Below, one piece after another: positions 1-8,898 of a DNA stretch of 64,000 nt. A model generated the notes under the pieces. It searched no databases and was not told the origin of the DNA. It saw only the letters and a program-made list of their open reading frames with translations. The position numbers and the translations under genes are program-made. The stretch comes from Vibrio sp. DW001 (lineage in GTDB: Bacteria > Pseudomonadota > Gammaproteobacteria > Enterobacterales > Vibrionaceae), in NCBI RefSeq assembly GCF_029016285.1, contig NZ_CP091975.1, forward strand, positions 2,666,001 to 2,730,000, written 5' to 3'. Each line of letters starts with the position of its first letter. The stretch's first letter is position 1.

Positions 1-776
1 AAAACTGTTGAACCAGAAATATTGAAGCTTATTGAGTTTGAATGTGAGTATGGTTTACCATTATTTCCAGTGAAAGGTTGTTCCCAAGCAGGAAAAGCTG
101 ATTGAATTTGGTTTCCTCTGAGTTGTATTCGCAACTTTATAGTCTTTAGAGGGGCATTCACCAAAGCGTACCCATAAAGTACTCCAGCTCCTTGTTCTGA
201 TGTTGGGTAATTAGAATCATCGTTATCAATATTATCAAAGGCTTCGGTGAGGATCTTGATAATATCATCTTCTGTGTATCCTACAGGGTATAGCGTCTTC
301 CAAAGGTACCCTGATTTATAATAGTTGTCAGGTTGCATAGTTATTCTAGCTGCGCTACCCGTAAATAACTGTCGGGGAATTTTTAAAGTAATAACTCCGT
401 TCTGAAGTTCTCGAGCGAAGAACCAATCGTCATGCCTATCAACATCGTATTCAAGAAGGTGCGCGATGTTTGTATGGTGCGATAGTAAGTTCTCCCAACC
501 GTCCAAGGTGTGAAGTCCACCAGAGAGAACTACTTCGGTCGTTCTAACACCTTGTGAACTTACCGGTCTAATTGCAGTATCACCGGAAAAAATATGTTTG
601 AGAGCAGACTCAGTTAACTCATACTCTCCTTTCTTCCCGAAGCGAATAGGGTACACCTTTGACATTGTCACTCTCTCACCTATCTTAAATAGTTCTTTTT
701 TTGAACGTAAGAGCTCTCGCAGTTGCTTACGTATTTTTTTCATCCTGATCTTAGAACCAACTCGCCCCATTAGCAT
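1..776 (-). CDS. Left-truncated CDS of unknown function, possibly a secreted nuclease/toxin region
   Basis: An uninterrupted minus-strand frame runs from a start near 776 off the left edge, at least 258 codons, with the C-terminus missing. ATG 776 or ATG 770 may be the start; a GAAGG lies 8 bases before ATG 770, and an in-frame stop at 813-815 limits extension. The N-terminus is rich in Lys/Arg; the rest is mixed and aromatic, with no obvious membrane segment. A HIFSGD motif near residue 65 followed about 20 residues on by GGLHT is loosely reminiscent of EndoU-type bacterial toxin domains, which use two histidines, but I cannot confirm that. Frame continuity over 776 bases and normal codon content make it a real gene. 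Function is not known. Confidence 0.6.
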   Translation of the reverse strand, partial: MLMGRVGSKIRMKKIRKQLRELLRSKKELFKIGERVTMSKVYPIRFGKKGEYELTESALKHIFSGDTAIRPVSSQGVRTTEVVLSGGLHTLDGWENLLSHHTNIAHLLEYDVDRHDDWFFARELQNGVITLKIPRQLFTGSAARITMQPDNYYKSGYLWKTLYPVGYTEDDIIKILTEAFDNIDNDDSNYPTSEQGAGVLYGYALVNAPLKTIKLRIQLRGNQIQSAFPAWEQPFTGNNGKPYSHSNSISFNISGSTV

Positions 777-928
777 CACCTTCACGTATATTCCTACGTC
801 AAAGATACACATTTAAAACTCTAATGTAGAGACCTGACAGGGAAAAATCCCAAGGCGATATAGCAGATCTTGCGTGTTACAACGCACTATTTTTTATATT
901 AAAACTTGCTGATTCTCTATAACGTCTT

Positions 929-939
929 CAGATGCGTAA
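929..939. repeat. Left arm of an inverted repeat that brackets the tandem introns
   Basis: CAGATGCGTAA here is the exact reverse complement of TTACGCATCTG at 4783-4793. Removing the two group II introns would bring the arms about 30 bases apart, forming a hairpin with the intron insertion point in its loop. This resembles the habit of some group II introns of entering stem-loops (attC sites or terminators). The rest of 777-948 is AT-rich and has no gene I can support. Confidence 0.6.
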
Positions 940-948
940 CAAACTTTT

Positions 949-2856
949 GTCGGGTGGACGACACTTGTTACCAAGTGCCGTCTCCCTAAGAACCCAGCGT
1001 GCAACTTTCACTGCACTAGGCTCAAGCCTCCACAAAGGCATCAAATGATACCCAGCAACTTATAACGCAGTCGGGACAGGCTCTTTCCAAGAGTTACGCG
1101 CTAGCCTTTTAGACTTTCTCTTTGCCAAGTACTCTTGGTATTGAGGGGCAAATGGTGTCGCTGCACTTCGGATTTTCACATGCCTTTCTATCGGCACTTT
1201 GGCTATTTGGAAGAGATCGAACTGGCAATCCATATCCATGATCTTCTGCCAACCGTGAAACTGCCATTGGCCTTTACGGTTGATGAAGTAATTTTAGGGC
1301 GATCCAACTTTTAGACTTTGTTGGATGACGCCTTTTAGCCCAGTGCCATAACGTATGGAATAGCTTGTGACCGACATATCCGAATACCTGTTTAGCCACG
1401 CAATGTCGATAATAGTTCGACCCCCCCTGAGTTTCGGATTTATCAGTTTGATAAGATCATTCACTGGAAGGGTTACGTGCTTTTTGATGAGTTCACGCAG
1501 ATTACTTAAGAACATCAACGTATTGGATTTACTCGGCTTAATGAGCAGTTTCCCTTTGTATTTTCTGTGGTTGAACCCAAGAAAGTTAAAGCCATCGTTG
1601 ATGTGGGTGATATGCGTTTTCTCTTCGGATAGTGTCAAGCCTCTTTCTGCTAAGAAGTCAGCAATCAACGGTTTGATATCGTTCTCTAGCACTTCCTTTG
1701 AAGCGCAAGTGACGACGAAATCGTCGGCATATCCAATAAAGTTAGCTCTTGCTCCTTTTTTGAGAGCGGTAGACTTAATTTGCTGTTCGAGACCAGAGAG
1801 CGTCATTAACATCAAGGTTGGGGATATAATCCCACCTTGAGGCGTGCCTTCATCAGTGTCGTAAAACAGCCCTTTGTCTACAAAACCAGACTTCAACCAT
1901 TGTTCCAACATACGTTTATCGATAGCAACATTGTCCATGAGCCATTGATGTCCGATTTTGTCGAAACAGGCTTTTATATCCCCTTCAAGAACCCATTGCG
2001 CTGAACGCTTTTGACTCAAGCAAATAAAACACTGCCCGATAGCATCAGCGGTACTGCGTTTTGGTCGAAAGCCGTAACTGTTAGGGTCTGCAAGGCATTC
2101 CGACACGGGCTCTAACGCTAATAGGTGAAGCGCTTGTTGCGCTCTGTCTATCATACATGGGATACCCAGTGGTCGAAGTTTGCCATTCTTTTTGGGGATG
2201 TAGATACGCTTGAGTGGTCTAGCTTGATAAGCCTTTCGACTCAATTGATTCACTGCTTTCATACGGCGTCCATCTGTATTCCAGATGACACCGTCTATTC
2301 CAGACGTTTTACTGCCTTTATTTTGTGATACTCGCTTAACAGCAAGAAGCTTTGCTGAACGAGAATGAGTCAATATCCACTGCAACGCTTTCACTTTGCC
2401 GTGTTTACCTTCTCGTGTTGCCTTTGCGATACGCATCTGAAGCTTTAACACATGCAACTCAATGGGTTTCCAGTCGATTGACTACCATTGGGCGCTGTCA
2501 GGAGAGGCACTAATCTCGGTTGAAATCATCATTTGCATTTCTCCTTGAATAAAGTTCTTCAAATTCTCTCGCAACGGGAGACCAGTCAGAAGTGGGCTCA
2601 CTTTCGTGATCAGACACAAGTCTGTATCTGCATCGTTACAATGCAGCCTTCGCTTTTTCCAACCTCCTCTACCTGCACCACTATCGGCCACAGAGGCTTT
2701 CCCATAGGGAGTGATACAGGCTTACCCTGTTCCGTATGTTAGGTAAATGTCAGCTTAGATGCCCACTCTAGTGCGGAGAGTACTCTGATCACGAAAGGGC
2801 AATGCCCAACTCCTTTCCGACTCTCATTGCCATTTTGGCCACAGCGTATAACGCAC
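949..2856 (-). mobile_element. Group II intron, left copy (maturase decayed)
   Basis: The intron starts with GTGCG (minus strand, first base 2856) and ends at about 949 in ...CCACCCGAC. Its boundaries are set by where it stops matching the neighbouring copy at 2859-4765. A domain V-like hairpin (GAGCC...GGTTC with GAAA-type bulge sequence) lies at about 987-1026, and the maturase reading frame occupies the middle. Only two bases (2857-2858) separate it from the right copy. The encoded protein carries three lesions, so mobility or splicing would need a maturase supplied in trans, possibly from the intact right copy. Confidence 0.85.
1060..2532 (-). pseudogene. ltrA: Degenerate group II intron reverse transcriptase/maturase
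   Basis: This is a homologue of the intact maturase at 2970-4442. By alignment it has a stop codon (TAG at 2482-2484) where the intact copy has Gln, just after SAQW. It also has a one-base loss in the C7 run at 1421-1427 (RGWANYY becomes RGG then out of frame) and a compensating one-base gain near 1290. Reverse transcriptase motifs remain readable: NSYGFRP, GTPQGGIISP and YADDFVVT. The expected start is ATG 2532 behind AAGGAGA, and the expected stop is at 1060-1062. Retention of most of the frame suggests recent decay. Confidence 0.85.
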
Positions 2857-2858
2857 CT

Positions 2859-4765
2859 GTCGGGTGGACGACACTTGTTACCAAGTGCCGTCTCCCTAAG
2901 AACCGTACGTGCAACTTTCACTGCATACGGCTCAAGCCTCCACAAAGGCATCGTTTGATACCCAGCAACTTATAAAGCAGTTAAAACAGGATCGTTCCAA
3001 GAGTTGCGAGCTTTCCTTTTGAATTTTCTCTTCGCCAAGTATTCTTGGTGCTGAGGGTCAAATGGCGTTGCGGCACTTCGGATTTTCACATGTCTTTCTA
3101 TTGGTACTTTGGCTATTTGAAATAGATTGAACTGACAATCCATATCCATGATCTTCTGCCAACCGTGAAACTGCCACTGGCCTTTTCGGTTGATGAAGTA
3201 CTTATGGGTGACCCAATTTTTTGATTTAGTTGGGTGACGCCTAACAGCCCAGAGCCATAATGCTTGGAATAGTTGGTGCCCGACATATCCGAAAACTCGT
3301 TTGGCAACACAGTGGCGATAGTAATTCGCCCATCCCCGTATTTTGGGATTTATCATTTTGATAAGGTTATTTACTGGGATCGTTGCGTGAGCTTTGATGA
3401 GTTTACGTAAGTTACTTAAGAATGACAGTACGTTGGTTTTACTCGGTTTTATGAGTAGCTTCCCTTTGTATTTTCTGTGGTTGAACCCTAGAAAATCAAA
3501 TCCATCATTAATATGAACTATGCGTGTTTTTTCATCGGAGAGTGTTAGACCTCTTTCTATTAAGAATTCAGCAATCAATGGTTTTATATCGTTCTCTAAT
3601 ACATCCTTTGATGTACAAGTGACAACGAAGTCATCAGCGTATCCAATAAAGTTAGCTCTTGCTTTCTTTTTAAGAGCCAAGGACTTTATTTGTTGTTCAA
3701 GCCCTACGAGAGTCATTAGCATCAAGGTTGGAGAAATTATTCCACCTTGTGGCGTACCTTCGTCAGTACGATAAAACAACCCCTTGTCAATAAAACCAGA
3801 CTTCAGCCATTGTTCCAACATACGCTTATCTACAGCGATGTTATCAAGAAGCCACTGATGCTCGATTTTATCAAAACAAGATTTAATATCTCCTTCAAGA
3901 ATCCATTTAGCCGCCTTCTTTTGAGCCAAACATAAGAAACACTGCGCTATTGCATCAGTGGTGCTGCGATTTGGTCTAAATCCGTAACTATTTGGGTCTG
4001 AGATTGTTTCTGAGATAGGCTCCAATGCAAGGAGGTAGAGCGCTTGTTGCGCTCTATCAGTCATGCAAGGAATACCAAGTGGTCGAAGCTTACCGTTCTT
4101 TTTAGGGATGTAGATTCGCTTGAGTGGTTTAGCTTGATAAGCTTTCCGACTCAATTGATTCACTGCTTTCATGCGACGCGCATCTGTATTCCAGATGACG
4201 CCATCTATTCCAGGCGTTTTACTACCTTTGTTTTGAGATACTCGCTTAACAGCAAGAAGTTTTGCTGAACGCGAGTGAGTCAGTATCCATTGCAACGTTT
4301 TCACTTTACCGTGTTTACCTTCTCTAGTTGCCTTTGCGATACGCATTTGAAGCTTTAAGACACGCGCCTCCACAGCCTTCCAGTTAATGGATTGCCATTG
4401 TGCACTGTCAGAAGATGCACTAATCTCGTTCGAAATCATCATTTGCTTTTCTTCCTTAATAAAGTTCTTCAAACTTTCTCGCAACGGGAGACCAGTTGGA
4501 AGTAGGCTCACTTTCGTGATCAGGTATATTCCTGTATCTGCGTCATTACAATGCAGCTTTCGCTTTCTCCAACCTCCTTTACCTGCATCACTATCGGCCA
4601 CAGAGGCTTTCCCAGAGGGAGCGATACAGGCTTACCATGTTCCGTATGTCTCGTAATGTCAGGGGAGATGCCCACTATAATGCGAAGAGTATTTCGATCA
4701 CGAAAGAATACATTCAAATTTCTTTCCTACTCTCGTTGCTTATTTAGCTACAGCGTCTAAACCAC
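2859..4765 (-). mobile_element. Group II intron, right copy (intact maturase)
   Basis: The 5' end GTGGT is placed at 4765 by aligning the first ~45 bases with the left copy (shared ACGCTGT, GAGAG, GGAAAG blocks). The 3' end at about 2859 is ...CCACCCGAC, the point where the two copies stop matching. Domain V is the hairpin at about 2897-2933, GAGCCG paired with CGGTTC. The first bases differ from the usual GTGYG consensus (GTGGT), so the 5' boundary should be confirmed. It encodes the intact maturase inside the loop-out domain, as is normal for bacterial ORF-containing introns. Confidence 0.88.
2970..4442 (-). CDS. ltrA: Group II intron reverse transcriptase/maturase
   Basis: This 490-residue multifunctional protein helps the intron fold and splice and copies it into new sites. 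The frame is open up to 4601, but ATG 4442 with AAGGAAG seven bases upstream fits the family start, and the extra upstream codons overlap intron RNA structure. In order it has an N-terminal RT0-like segment (QSINWKAVEARVLKLQMRI), palm motifs NSYGFRP, GTPQGGIISP and the catalytic YADD, then a maturase (X) domain with RGWANYYRHC. The protein ends soon after a basic tail (KRKFKRKARNSW) and shows no Cys/His HNH endonuclease domain. It is therefore an endonuclease-less type that would depend on other priming for mobility. It is the only intact maturase of the tandem pair. Confidence 0.93.
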   Translation of the reverse strand: MMISNEISASSDSAQWQSINWKAVEARVLKLQMRIAKATREGKHGKVKTLQWILTHSRSAKLLAVKRVSQNKGSKTPGIDGVIWNTDARRMKAVNQLSRKAYQAKPLKRIYIPKKNGKLRPLGIPCMTDRAQQALYLLALEPISETISDPNSYGFRPNRSTTDAIAQCFLCLAQKKAAKWILEGDIKSCFDKIEHQWLLDNIAVDKRMLEQWLKSGFIDKGLFYRTDEGTPQGGIISPTLMLMTLVGLEQQIKSLALKKKARANFIGYADDFVVTCTSKDVLENDIKPLIAEFLIERGLTLSDEKTRIVHINDGFDFLGFNHRKYKGKLLIKPSKTNVLSFLSNLRKLIKAHATIPVNNLIKMINPKIRGWANYYRHCVAKRVFGYVGHQLFQALWLWAVRRHPTKSKNWVTHKYFINRKGQWQFHGWQKIMDMDCQFNLFQIAKVPIERHVKIRSAATPFDPQHQEYLAKRKFKRKARNSWNDPVLTAL

Positions 4766-4782
4766 TTCCGCTGCTTGTGAAA

Positions 4783-4793
4783 TTACGCATCTG
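4783..4793. repeat. Right arm of the inverted repeat that brackets the tandem introns
   Basis: TTACGCATCTG is the exact reverse complement of 929-939. It lies 18 bases outside the 5' end of the right intron and five bases before the first structured repeat unit. Confidence 0.6.
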
Positions 4794-4797
4794 ACGT

Positions 4798-5019
4798 GGA
4801 TTCACTTCTGTTCATCATACTGACTCCCTAGCACTTACCCGATTTATGTGGTTATCAGGAGGAGCGTCCTCTCACGATTCAGTTCCCGCCTATTAGATAG
4901 ACTTTGTTACATTGTCAGGCTCGCTTCTTTATTCAGAGCCATAGGGTCATTTGGTGATACAAATGGTTCGCTCTTTTCGTGGCGAACAACGATTCATACG
5001 ACTTCATGTCGCACTAAAT
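4798..5019. repeat. Structured direct repeat, unit 1 (putative structured RNA or ssDNA element)
   Basis: First of two tandem copies, period about 222 bases. Hairpins visible in order: GAGGA/TCCTC inside an outer GTG/CAC pair; GGCTC/GAGCC around a ~12-base loop; CATTTG/CAAATG around GTGATA; GTTCGC/GCGAAC; and CGAC/GTCG. Where unit 2 differs inside the third, second and fourth stems, both sides change together so that pairing is kept. No open frame covers the unit on either strand. I do not recognise the family, and the strand of transcription is unknown. Confidence 0.7.
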
Positions 5020-5239
5020 GGATTCACATTCGTTCATCATACTGACACCCTAGCACTTACCCGAATTGTGGTTTTCAGGAGGAACGTCCTCTCACGATTT
5101 CGTTCCCACTCAGCCTAACGACCAAGTTTCGTTACATTGTCGGATTCGCTGCTTTATTCAGAATCCTAGGGTCATCTGGTGATACAGATGGTTCACTCTT
5201 TTCGTGGTGAACAACGCTTCATACGACTTCAGGTCGCAC
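5020..5239. repeat. Structured direct repeat, unit 2
   Basis: Second copy of the unit beginning GGATTCAC. Stems here read GGATTC/GAATCC, CATCTG/CAGATG and GTTCAC/GTGAAC. Compared with unit 1 this gives four base pairs exchanged on both strands and one mismatch converted to a pair. The stretch from its end to the IS21 boundary at 5311 shows nothing recognisable. Confidence 0.7.
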
Positions 5240-5533
5240 GGGCAGAAATGAGTTTGGCAACATCGCCTCTGTTAGATTCCAATCAGCAAAGAAAGCACTA
5301 CCTCTATAAGTGCGTATTTCGGAGCATTGCGATCACCTATTTCGGCATTATTCGATCACCTGTTTCGGTTTAAACCGATCGCTCATTCCGCAATAATCCG
5401 ATCACTTTAGCCCAAACTCCGAAATGGGCGATCGGAATAGCGAAATCACTGATCGGATACTCCGAAACCCTCCCTTTTTCTCTTTTAAATCAACCAGTCG
5501 CTATCCTTGTTAGTAGTCGTATACAACTAGGAA

Positions 5534-7072
5534 GTGATGATGCCAAAAAAGAGAACACCAATGACAAAAATTAAAGAGGTTTTACGCCTTAAATTCGAGT
5601 GCGGATTGTCATACAGAAATATCGCTTCCTGCCTGAAAATTGGTTGTGCGACCGTATCTGAAATCATCAGCCGTTTTAATCAAAGCCAAATAGGTTGGCC
5701 GCTCCCTGATAGCTGTTCAGATACAGAGTTAACCAATGCGCTTTATCACCCTAAAGGAGCGAATAAAACCAAAGCGATGCCAAACTTCGCTAACTGTTGT
5801 ACGGAACTAAAAAGAAAAGGCATGACGAAACTGCTGTTGTGGGAAGAATATTACGAGCAATATCAGGAGCGAGCCTACGCTTATACTCAGTTCTGTGAAC
5901 ATTACATGCGTTGGTTAAAAAAGCAGAAGCGTAGCATGCGACAGACCCACATCGCAGGTGACAAACTGTTCATTGATTACTGTGGCCCAACGATCCCAGT
6001 CGTTAACCCTGACACAGGAGAGAGCCGTCATGCCCAGGTTTTTGTTGCCACTCTTGGTGCATCCAATTATACCTACGTGGAAGCAAGTGAGAGTCAAAAA
6101 CTAGAGCACTGGCTGGAAGCCCATGCCAATGCCTTCGAGCACTTCGGCGGGGTTCCAAGGTTGTTAGTCCCTGATAACCTGCGTTCGGCTGTCACTAAGC
6201 ATGACCGCTATGAACCTCAGCTCAACGATAGTTACCAGAAGCTATCTAACCATTACCAGACGGCTGTCATGCCTGCTCGACCATACAAACCTAAAGACAA
6301 AGCAAAAGCTGAAAATGCAGTGCTCATTGTTGAGCGTTGGATAATGATGCGGCTACGACACAATACCTTCCACACGTTCAAAGAGTTAAACCTAGCCATC
6401 CGTGAACTAATGAATGACTTGAACCAAAGGGAAATGAAACAGTTAGGAGCCAGTCGTCAGGCACTGTTCGAGCAGTTAGATAAACCAGCACTGAGGCCAC
6501 TTCCAATCCAACGTTACATCTATACCGAAACTAAGCGGGCAAAAGTTGGGCCTGACTACCACATAGAGTACAGAAAACATTACTACTCTGTGCCTCACCA
6601 GTTAGTGGGACAACATGTTGAACTGGAAGCCACTTCTCGCTTGATACGCATTTATTATCAAGGAAACCTAGTCTCACAACATCCATGTAGCCTAAAAGAA
6701 CGAGGGATAAGCACTTACCCCGAACACATGCCCAGCAACCATCGGTATCAGAAATGGTCTCCTGATCGGTTATTGCGCTGGGGAGAACATATTGGTGCTG
6801 CTATTCGTGAAATGGTGAATGTTCAACTGATGAAAAAGGCACACCCTGAACAAGCTTATCGCAGCTGCCTTGGCTTATTGAACCTGAGTAAAAAGTATGG
6901 TGATGTTCGTCTAGAGCAAGCCTGTAAGGATGCGCTTTTAATCAATAAACCCTATCTTAAGTTCGTCAAAAACTTGTTAGTAAATCATCGGGAAGGCCAA
7001 CTCTCATCAGAAACTCAAACTACACCCAACATAAAGCACAGTAATGTTCGTGGCCCTGACTTTTACCACTAG
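5534..7072 (+). CDS. istA: IS21-family transposase IstA
   Basis: A 512-residue DDE transposase. A helix-turn-helix lies at about residues 13-48 (LRLKFECGLSYRNIASCLKI), followed by the RNase H-like catalytic core with Asp148 in FIDYCGP, Asp214 in LVPDNLR and Glu260 in KAKAEN, all present. The length matches full-size IstA proteins, so this gene looks intact. It ends nine bases before istB, the standard IS21 arrangement in which IstB is the AAA+ helper. ATG 5534 is one of two nearby starts (5534 and 5537). Confidence 0.93.
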   Translation: MMMPKKRTPMTKIKEVLRLKFECGLSYRNIASCLKIGCATVSEIISRFNQSQIGWPLPDSCSDTELTNALYHPKGANKTKAMPNFANCCTELKRKGMTKLLLWEEYYEQYQERAYAYTQFCEHYMRWLKKQKRSMRQTHIAGDKLFIDYCGPTIPVVNPDTGESRHAQVFVATLGASNYTYVEASESQKLEHWLEAHANAFEHFGGVPRLLVPDNLRSAVTKHDRYEPQLNDSYQKLSNHYQTAVMPARPYKPKDKAKAENAVLIVERWIMMRLRHNTFHTFKELNLAIRELMNDLNQREMKQLGASRQALFEQLDKPALRPLPIQRYIYTETKRAKVGPDYHIEYRKHYYSVPHQLVGQHVELEATSRLIRIYYQGNLVSQHPCSLKERGISTYPEHMPSNHRYQKWSPDRLLRWGEHIGAAIREMVNVQLMKKAHPEQAYRSCLGLLNLSKKYGDVRLEQACKDALLINKPYLKFVKNLLVNHREGQLSSETQTTPNIKHSNVRGPDFYH

Positions 7073-7081
7073 GAGTACATA

Positions 7082-7737
7082 ATGAACCAGATAAATGAAC
7101 AACTAAAAGCACTTCGCCTTGGTCATGCAGCACAAGCTTTAGAGCAGCAACGTGAGCAGCTATCCACTTACGCAGAGCTAGCGTTCGAAGAAAGGCTAAG
7201 CTTACTTCTAGAGAGTGAATTACTTAACCGTAACCAAACTAAAATCCAAAGGCTCAAGCGACAAGTAAAGCTAAGAGTAGATGCGCAGGCAAAACCTATA
7301 TCGCTTGCGCTTTATCGGGTCAGGCTTGCGAGCAGCAACATAGCGTTCGATATTACCGTTTGAGTCGCTTACTGGATGATCTAAGTTCAGGCCGTCTTGA
7401 CGGCACATATCAAAAACAACTACTGGCACTGTCGAAAAAAGGCTTACTCATCCTCGATGACTGGGGAATGGAAAAGCTCACACAGGATCATGCAGGTCAT
7501 TTACTGGAGTTACTTGAAGACAGGTATCAGGTCCGCAGCACGATTATGATAAGCCAACTTCCTGTAAAAGAATGGTACAACATGATAGGAAACGCCACGG
7601 TTGCTGATGCTGTTTTAGACCGATTAATCCATAACAGCCACCGACTGGAACTAGGGGGGAGAATCAATGAGAAAACTGGCGCAATCCGATCAGTTAGAGT
7701 AAAACTAGAGGTAGAGAAAAGCGGTAGGGTCAGATGA
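7082..7737 (+). pseudogene. istB: IstB helper ATPase with internal deletion and frameshift
   Basis: The N-terminal 70 residues match IstB (MNQINEQLKALRLGHAAQAL...). Around 7290 the sequence jumps straight from the N-terminal domain to GKTYIACALSG in another frame. The segment containing most of the Walker A loop is therefore missing and translation stops at 7361-7363. The remainder is readable in the second frame: RYYRLSRLLDDL, the Walker B region LLILDDWG, then the sensor regions to the stop at 7735-7737. Combined length is about 218 codons against about 250 for the family. Without the P-loop the protein could not work as an ATPase. Confidence 0.88.
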
Positions 7738-7786
7738 TCGGATTAAACCGAAACGCCCGATCGGAATCGCCGAAATACGCAATAAG

Positions 7787-8381
7787 AATAATGCTTTAGT
7801 TCAGTTAACCCTTACAACCGTAGATATTAACCACTAAGATAGATGTTACACTTTCAAGGATACATATCAAACTACCAACACAGGCGGTTTCTGCAATAAA
7901 TCTGGAAAGATACAAAGGGAAAGGTATTAGAGCCTTGTCCAGAAAAACCGACTTTTTAGTGTTTTTTTCCTAAAAATGCTAGGCTAACTATACCACTTTC
8001 CGGAACTTTCACTACAGGCAACAGCTCTATTTTTACCTGTCATTAAATCATTTATGCCCCAATAAATGAGCCAGAGAGGGATTGAACATGCTTTATCAAT
8101 CTTTTGAATTTGACTTATATTTCCTCATGCAAGAATAGGCAAAAATGTCTACTGGAGTCTGGGCATTCCAAGATTGGTTAACTTAGTGTCTAGTCTTGAT
8201 GGTGCAGATCAAATAGCTTGTAGTTAATTTTGACAATAAAGATTGATCAATTTTAAACACGTTTTTGGACACAAAACCTTCTTAGAGTAATCACTTAAAT
8301 TAGAAAAATACAGATAACTTTTGATATCGGAAAGTCACTTCGTGAAATATCCAGTTCTGCTGGTACGGATTAGAAACCGCA
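7787..8381. other. Non-coding or decayed accessory sequence
   Basis: No frame of convincing length or composition was found on either strand. Short coding-like snatches and multiple stops suggest decayed insertion-sequence material ahead of the transposase tail at 8382. Confidence 0.4.
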
Positions 8382-8522
8382 ATGTATCTAGTTAAACAGT
8401 TGCTTGGTGGCCGTTTAAGTTTAAGAAATTACAATGCACAGGTGGGGGGAACTTGCGCCATGATCAAAGCGTTGAATAAGCTTAGTGGGTTAGGTATGCC
8501 TATAACTTGTCGTATTGGCTAA
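8382..8522 (+). pseudogene. C-terminal remnant of an IS5-like transposase
   Basis: A 46-codon frame beginning MYLVKQLLGGRLSLRNYN and continuing through AMIKALNKLSGLGMP matches the C-terminal end of IS5-type DDE transposases. In those proteins the Y-x-V-K-x-L-[LF]-G-G block and the (Q)V(A/G)E block sit near the third catalytic acid. The Glu expected after QVG is Gly here, and the N-terminal three quarters are absent, so it is a dead fragment. Family assignment is from memory of the motif only. The 300 bases beyond it to 8820 hold nothing recognisable. Confidence 0.5.
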
Positions 8523-8824
8523 TAAGCACGCGAAATGGGACGACTCTGTCTCTAGACTGAATTACGCAACAAAGCAGTTCTAGGGCTATAAAATGCGTAA
8601 ACATCCCTTACCCTAGCTATTGCATGGATTTAGTCATTAAATGCTTAGGCCGGTTATGAAGAACGTTGAGCTTTTATCTATTAGGCATCAAAAAATGAAA
8701 GGTCACAATGACAAAATTAAAGCACTCAGCAGCACCAAACACACAGGGTTAATATTGGTGAGTATTGTACCAATACAGTATACTATTTAAATAATACTCA
8801 CATAATTACGAATATCCAAAAAAA

Positions 8825-8850
8825 ATGCCAATCAATAAATTGATTGGCAT
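8825..8850 (-). terminator. Intrinsic terminator after iolI-like gene
   Basis: A perfect 12-bp stem (ATGCCAATCAAT with its complement) and 2-base loop. On the minus strand it is followed by a run of eight T, so it ends the minus-strand transcript of the 8899-9726 gene. Confidence 0.85.
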
Positions 8851-8898
8851 TTATCTTTATGTTGGTAACCATATAAGAAACAACTATCTTTTATGGCA

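Larger units (their letters stand above)
5311..7781 (+). mobile_element. IS21-family insertion sequence with 5-bp target duplication
   Basis: The element begins TGCGTATTTCGG at 5311 and ends with the reverse complement CCGAAATACGCA at 7781. Directly flanking ATAAG occurs at 5306-5310 and 7782-7786, a 5-bp target-site duplication, so the boundaries are firm and the element inserted as a unit. The first ~160 bases carry several related CGATC/TTTCGG repeats in both orientations, as in IS21 ends. Inside are istA and a damaged istB in the usual order. The internal deletion in istB suggests that the element needs helper in trans. Confidence 0.93.

Noticed and set aside
598..816. 72-codon plus-strand frame
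   Set aside because: It is antisense to the well-supported minus-strand CDS at 1-776 and has no ribosome site.
1367..1840. 157-codon plus-strand frame opposite the left maturase
   Set aside because: Shadow of the maturase coding strand; composition is Ser/Leu-rich as expected for antisense frames.
929..4793. Reading the inverted repeat as a proven integron attC site
   Set aside because: The R/L box pattern is only suggestive, and no integrase or cassette array is visible; kept as an inverted repeat only.
4798..5239. Interpretation of the two structured repeats as a CRISPR array
   Set aside because: Only two long units with no short repeat/spacer pattern and no cas genes.
4848..5373. Short frames (65 and 64 codons) in the structured repeat region
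   Set aside because: They are not conserved as protein between the two repeat units, while RNA pairing is.
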